Shown in pieces: positions 62,418 through 64,000 of a DNA stretch of 64,000 nucleotides. The position numbers and the translations under genes were made by a program. The stretch comes from Myxococcales bacterium (lineage in GTDB: Bacteria > Myxococcota_A > Polyangia > Polyangiales > Ga0077539): assembly GCA_016793325.1 (NCBI GenBank), contig JAEUKI010000094.1, positions 239,736 to 303,735 on the forward strand. Direction: 5' to 3'. Below the pieces are notes generated by a model. The model had not been told where the DNA came from, searched no databases, and saw nothing but the letters and a program-made list of their open reading frames with translations. The stretch's first letter is position 1. The number at the start of each line of letters is the position of its first letter.

Positions 62418-63763
62418 CCCCAACGATCCGCGCGGATTCCGTCGCGGGCGACGAAGGTGAGCTGACGGCCGTCGGACACGACGGCGATGCGGCCTTCGAT
62501 GTTGGCAGCGGAGACGAGGTCGGTGGGGGCGACGCGAATGGTTCCGTCCGGCGCGACCACAGCGACGCGAACGCGCGCGCGCGCGTCGACACCACGACGC
62601 CACACGAGCGCCGCGCCGCCGTACGCAGGAACGACGGACACCACCGTGGGCCCTTCGCCCGAGAAGCGCTCGAGCTCTTGATCGAGCCGCAATCGATGGT
62701 CGTTGCCCGCGACGACAACGTGCACCTCCGTGGTCCCTGCGATGTTGCGAGACCACACGCCGATGACGCCATCGCCCACCGCCGCCGCGTCTTCGAGCGA
62801 AGGAACCGTCGCGCCCACGACGTCGAACGTCCCCGTCGGCTCGGGCACTCCGCGCGCGTCGAAGGGAATGAACGCCATCTGCGTCCCGCGCCGGTACACG
62901 AGCACCGCGCCGTTGTCCGCGCGCGTGCGCATCCGCTGCTCGAGCACTTCGATGGGCCAGATGTTGGTCAGCAACACGTCCGCGGGGCGCGCGTCTCGAC
63001 CCATCGAATCAAGAAGGATCGAGATGGGCGACGCTGCCACGAGGCCCGCGTCGCCGATGCTCTCGACGCGCGCGGACGTCCCGAAGATGCCAGCGCCCAT
63101 CACGGTCGTGTCCGGGAGCGCGACGCGATCACGGATCACGCGGGCCATGGACGCGGTGCCGTCGTTGGCGATCTCCGCTGCGTGCAAGCGCAGCAAAAAG
63201 TCCGGCGAACTCGCGTTGCCTCGGACCTCTTGGAGGATCGCGAGCGCGCCGGTGGGCGTGCGGTGCAGCCGCGGCGCGGTGGTCGAGGTCATCATGGGCG
63301 TTCCGTCGTAGAGCGTGACCGCGGGGCGCGGAGCGCCGTCGGCGCCGAGGGGCAGCACGATCGAGCGATCGGCGACCACCACGGGGGGAGCGATCGTTCC
63401 GCTGTCGCTCGCGTCGCCGACACCGCCGTCACCAGCGCCCGCAGCGCGCTCTTCGACGTACCTCGCTGAGACGAGAAATCCGCCCTGGACCGCGAGCAGC
63501 TGCGCGGGATCCGCGAGGCGATCGCCCCCTGGACGATCGACGATGTGCCGTGCCTCCGCGGTGATCGTGCACATGGGCGCAGGCCCCGCGTCGAAGGGAG
63601 GAGGTCGCGCATCAGCCCCCGTGTCCGCGACGGCGCTATCGGTCACCGACGGAACGTCCGCGACGGTTCCCGTATCGGGAATGTTGGCGGAGCCGCCCGG
63701 ACAACCAGAGATCCCGAACGAGACGCCCGCAGAGAGCAAGCACAAAAGCCACGCGCGATTCAT
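62381..63763 (-). CDS. Lipoprotein with acidic linker and possible propeller domain
   Basis: 460 residues from ATG 63763. Lipobox ISGC near residue 21, then an Asp/Ala/Pro linker to about 60. The body alternates strand and turn with DGTIRVAPTDLVSAAN, AAVGDGVIGVWSRN and GAALVWRRG, a pattern of WD- or NHL-like propellers, although the blades are irregular. Three cysteines only. No active-site motif. The first start upstream (63883) would add 40 residues before the signal and is rejected. Convergent with the MATE gene, overlapping by 37 bases. Confidence 0.75.
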   Translation of the reverse strand: MNRAWLLCLLSAGVSFGISGCPGGSANIPDTGTVADVPSVTDSAVADTGADARPPPFDAGPAPMCTITAEARHIVDRPGGDRLADPAQLLAVQGGFLVSARYVEERAAGAGDGGVGDASDSGTIAPPVVVADRSIVLPLGADGAPRPAVTLYDGTPMMTSTTAPRLHRTPTGALAILQEVRGNASSPDFLLRLHAAEIANDGTASMARVIRDRVALPDTTVMGAGIFGTSARVESIGDAGLVAASPISILLDSMGRDARPADVLLTNIWPIEVLEQRMRTRADNGAVLVYRRGTQMAFIPFDARGVPEPTGTFDVVGATVPSLEDAAAVGDGVIGVWSRNIAGTTEVHVVVAGNDHRLRLDQELERFSGEGPTVVSVVPAYGGAALVWRRGVDARARVRVAVVAPDGTIRVAPTDLVSAANIEGRIAVVSDGRQLTFVARDGIRADRWGYTFGRACLPAM

Positions 63764-63799
63764 AGACAGGGAGGTAGCCGACACCCGCGGTCCCGCGCA

Positions 63800-64000
63800 A
63801 TGAACGGACGTGACACGGGCGCCGACTGCGGCAAACGGGCGGGTGTGGCAGCGAGCGGGACGCGGCAGCAAGCAGCCGCGCATTGTGCTTCGCAGGCGTT
63901 CTCGCTCGCGCTCGAACTTAGGAACGTGAGCTGCGACGCGGACGTGCTTCGGATCACCTGCAAATGTGCAGGTAGAGTTCGAGAGGCTCTTGCCTCAGTT
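63800..64000 (+). CDS. Possible partial gene running off the right edge
   Basis: An ATG at 63800 opens a 67-codon frame with no stop before the window ends. It begins MNGRDTGADCGKRAGVAA and has Cys-rich late sequence (SCDADVLRITCKC). No ribosome-binding site or homology supports it, and it starts 37 bases from the divergent lipoprotein start. Confidence 0.22.
   Translation, partial: MNGRDTGADCGKRAGVAASGTRQQAAAHCASQAFSLALELRNVSCDADVLRITCKCAGRVREALASV

Overview
The window reads as chromosomal DNA of a GC-rich (by eye near 70 %) member of the Myxococcota, most like the Polyangiales/Sandaracinaceae group. The signs are strong third-position GC, two Ser/Thr protein kinases with membrane anchors, many lipoproteins whose mature N-terminus is a long Asp/Ser/Ala/Pro-rich linker, an AgmX/PglI-type protein, a DUF4388-DnaJ-TPR fusion, and isolated housekeeping genes rather than long operons. 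The taxonomic call is an inference from gene style; no rRNA is present.

Layout. 1-4752 (minus): an SbcD/SbcC-type nuclease-ATPase pair followed by a membrane protein cut by the window edge. 4875-8628 (plus): two tandem 318-residue membrane proteins of one family, then a fused phosphonate-type binding protein and permease. 8771-12751: two large lipoproteins. 12805-15715: phosphofructokinase, divergent adenosine deaminase and a lipoprotein. 15735-15923: a small AT-rich inverted-repeat element. 16037-20577: secreted protein, pstB-phoU, SDR oxidoreductase, NlpC/P60-like protein. 20726-27710: kinase, Hsp70-like ATPase, CrcB fluoride channel, second kinase. 27723-31716: lipoprotein, MiaE, secreted protein and HAD nucleotidase. 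31912-32531: rpmG, rpmB and tRNA-Leu(CAA). 32614-39014: ketoacyl-synthase-like protein, PlsC-type acyltransferase, AgmX-domain protein, penicillin-acylase lipoprotein and rhodanese. 39221-44056: a 1611-residue metzincin lipoprotein. 44366-48997: hisD, cysS and a DnaJ-domain protein. 49158-49780: a large mirror-image repeat and hairpin structure. 49840-53367: lipoprotein, CAP-domain protein, NagZ and a small protein.

From about 53370 to 58480 base composition drops and the genes are unrecognised lipoproteins and one cytosolic-looking protein. A 70-bp direct repeat brackets the first kilobase, and a five-unit hairpin repeat lies at the far end; this is the most accessory-looking part. 58485-64000 returns to the host style: a third member of the family seen at 4875-6835, an F420/NADP-type reductase, a second long inverted-repeat element, a MATE transporter and a lipoprotein.

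The most unusual signals are (i) the 0.6-kb palindrome at 49158-49780, built of two three-hairpin modules in opposite orientation flanked by inverted 26-bp tandem repeats; (ii) the low-GC island with its repeats; (iii) a membrane family with PH-like regions and a shared C-terminal domain, present three times; (iv) the PhnD-PhnE fusion without an ATPase; and (v) an Hsp70-type ATPase with a 300-residue N-terminal extension lying among kinases. Start codons are often GTG or TTG without a clear ribosome-binding site, so several N-termini are uncertain and are flagged.
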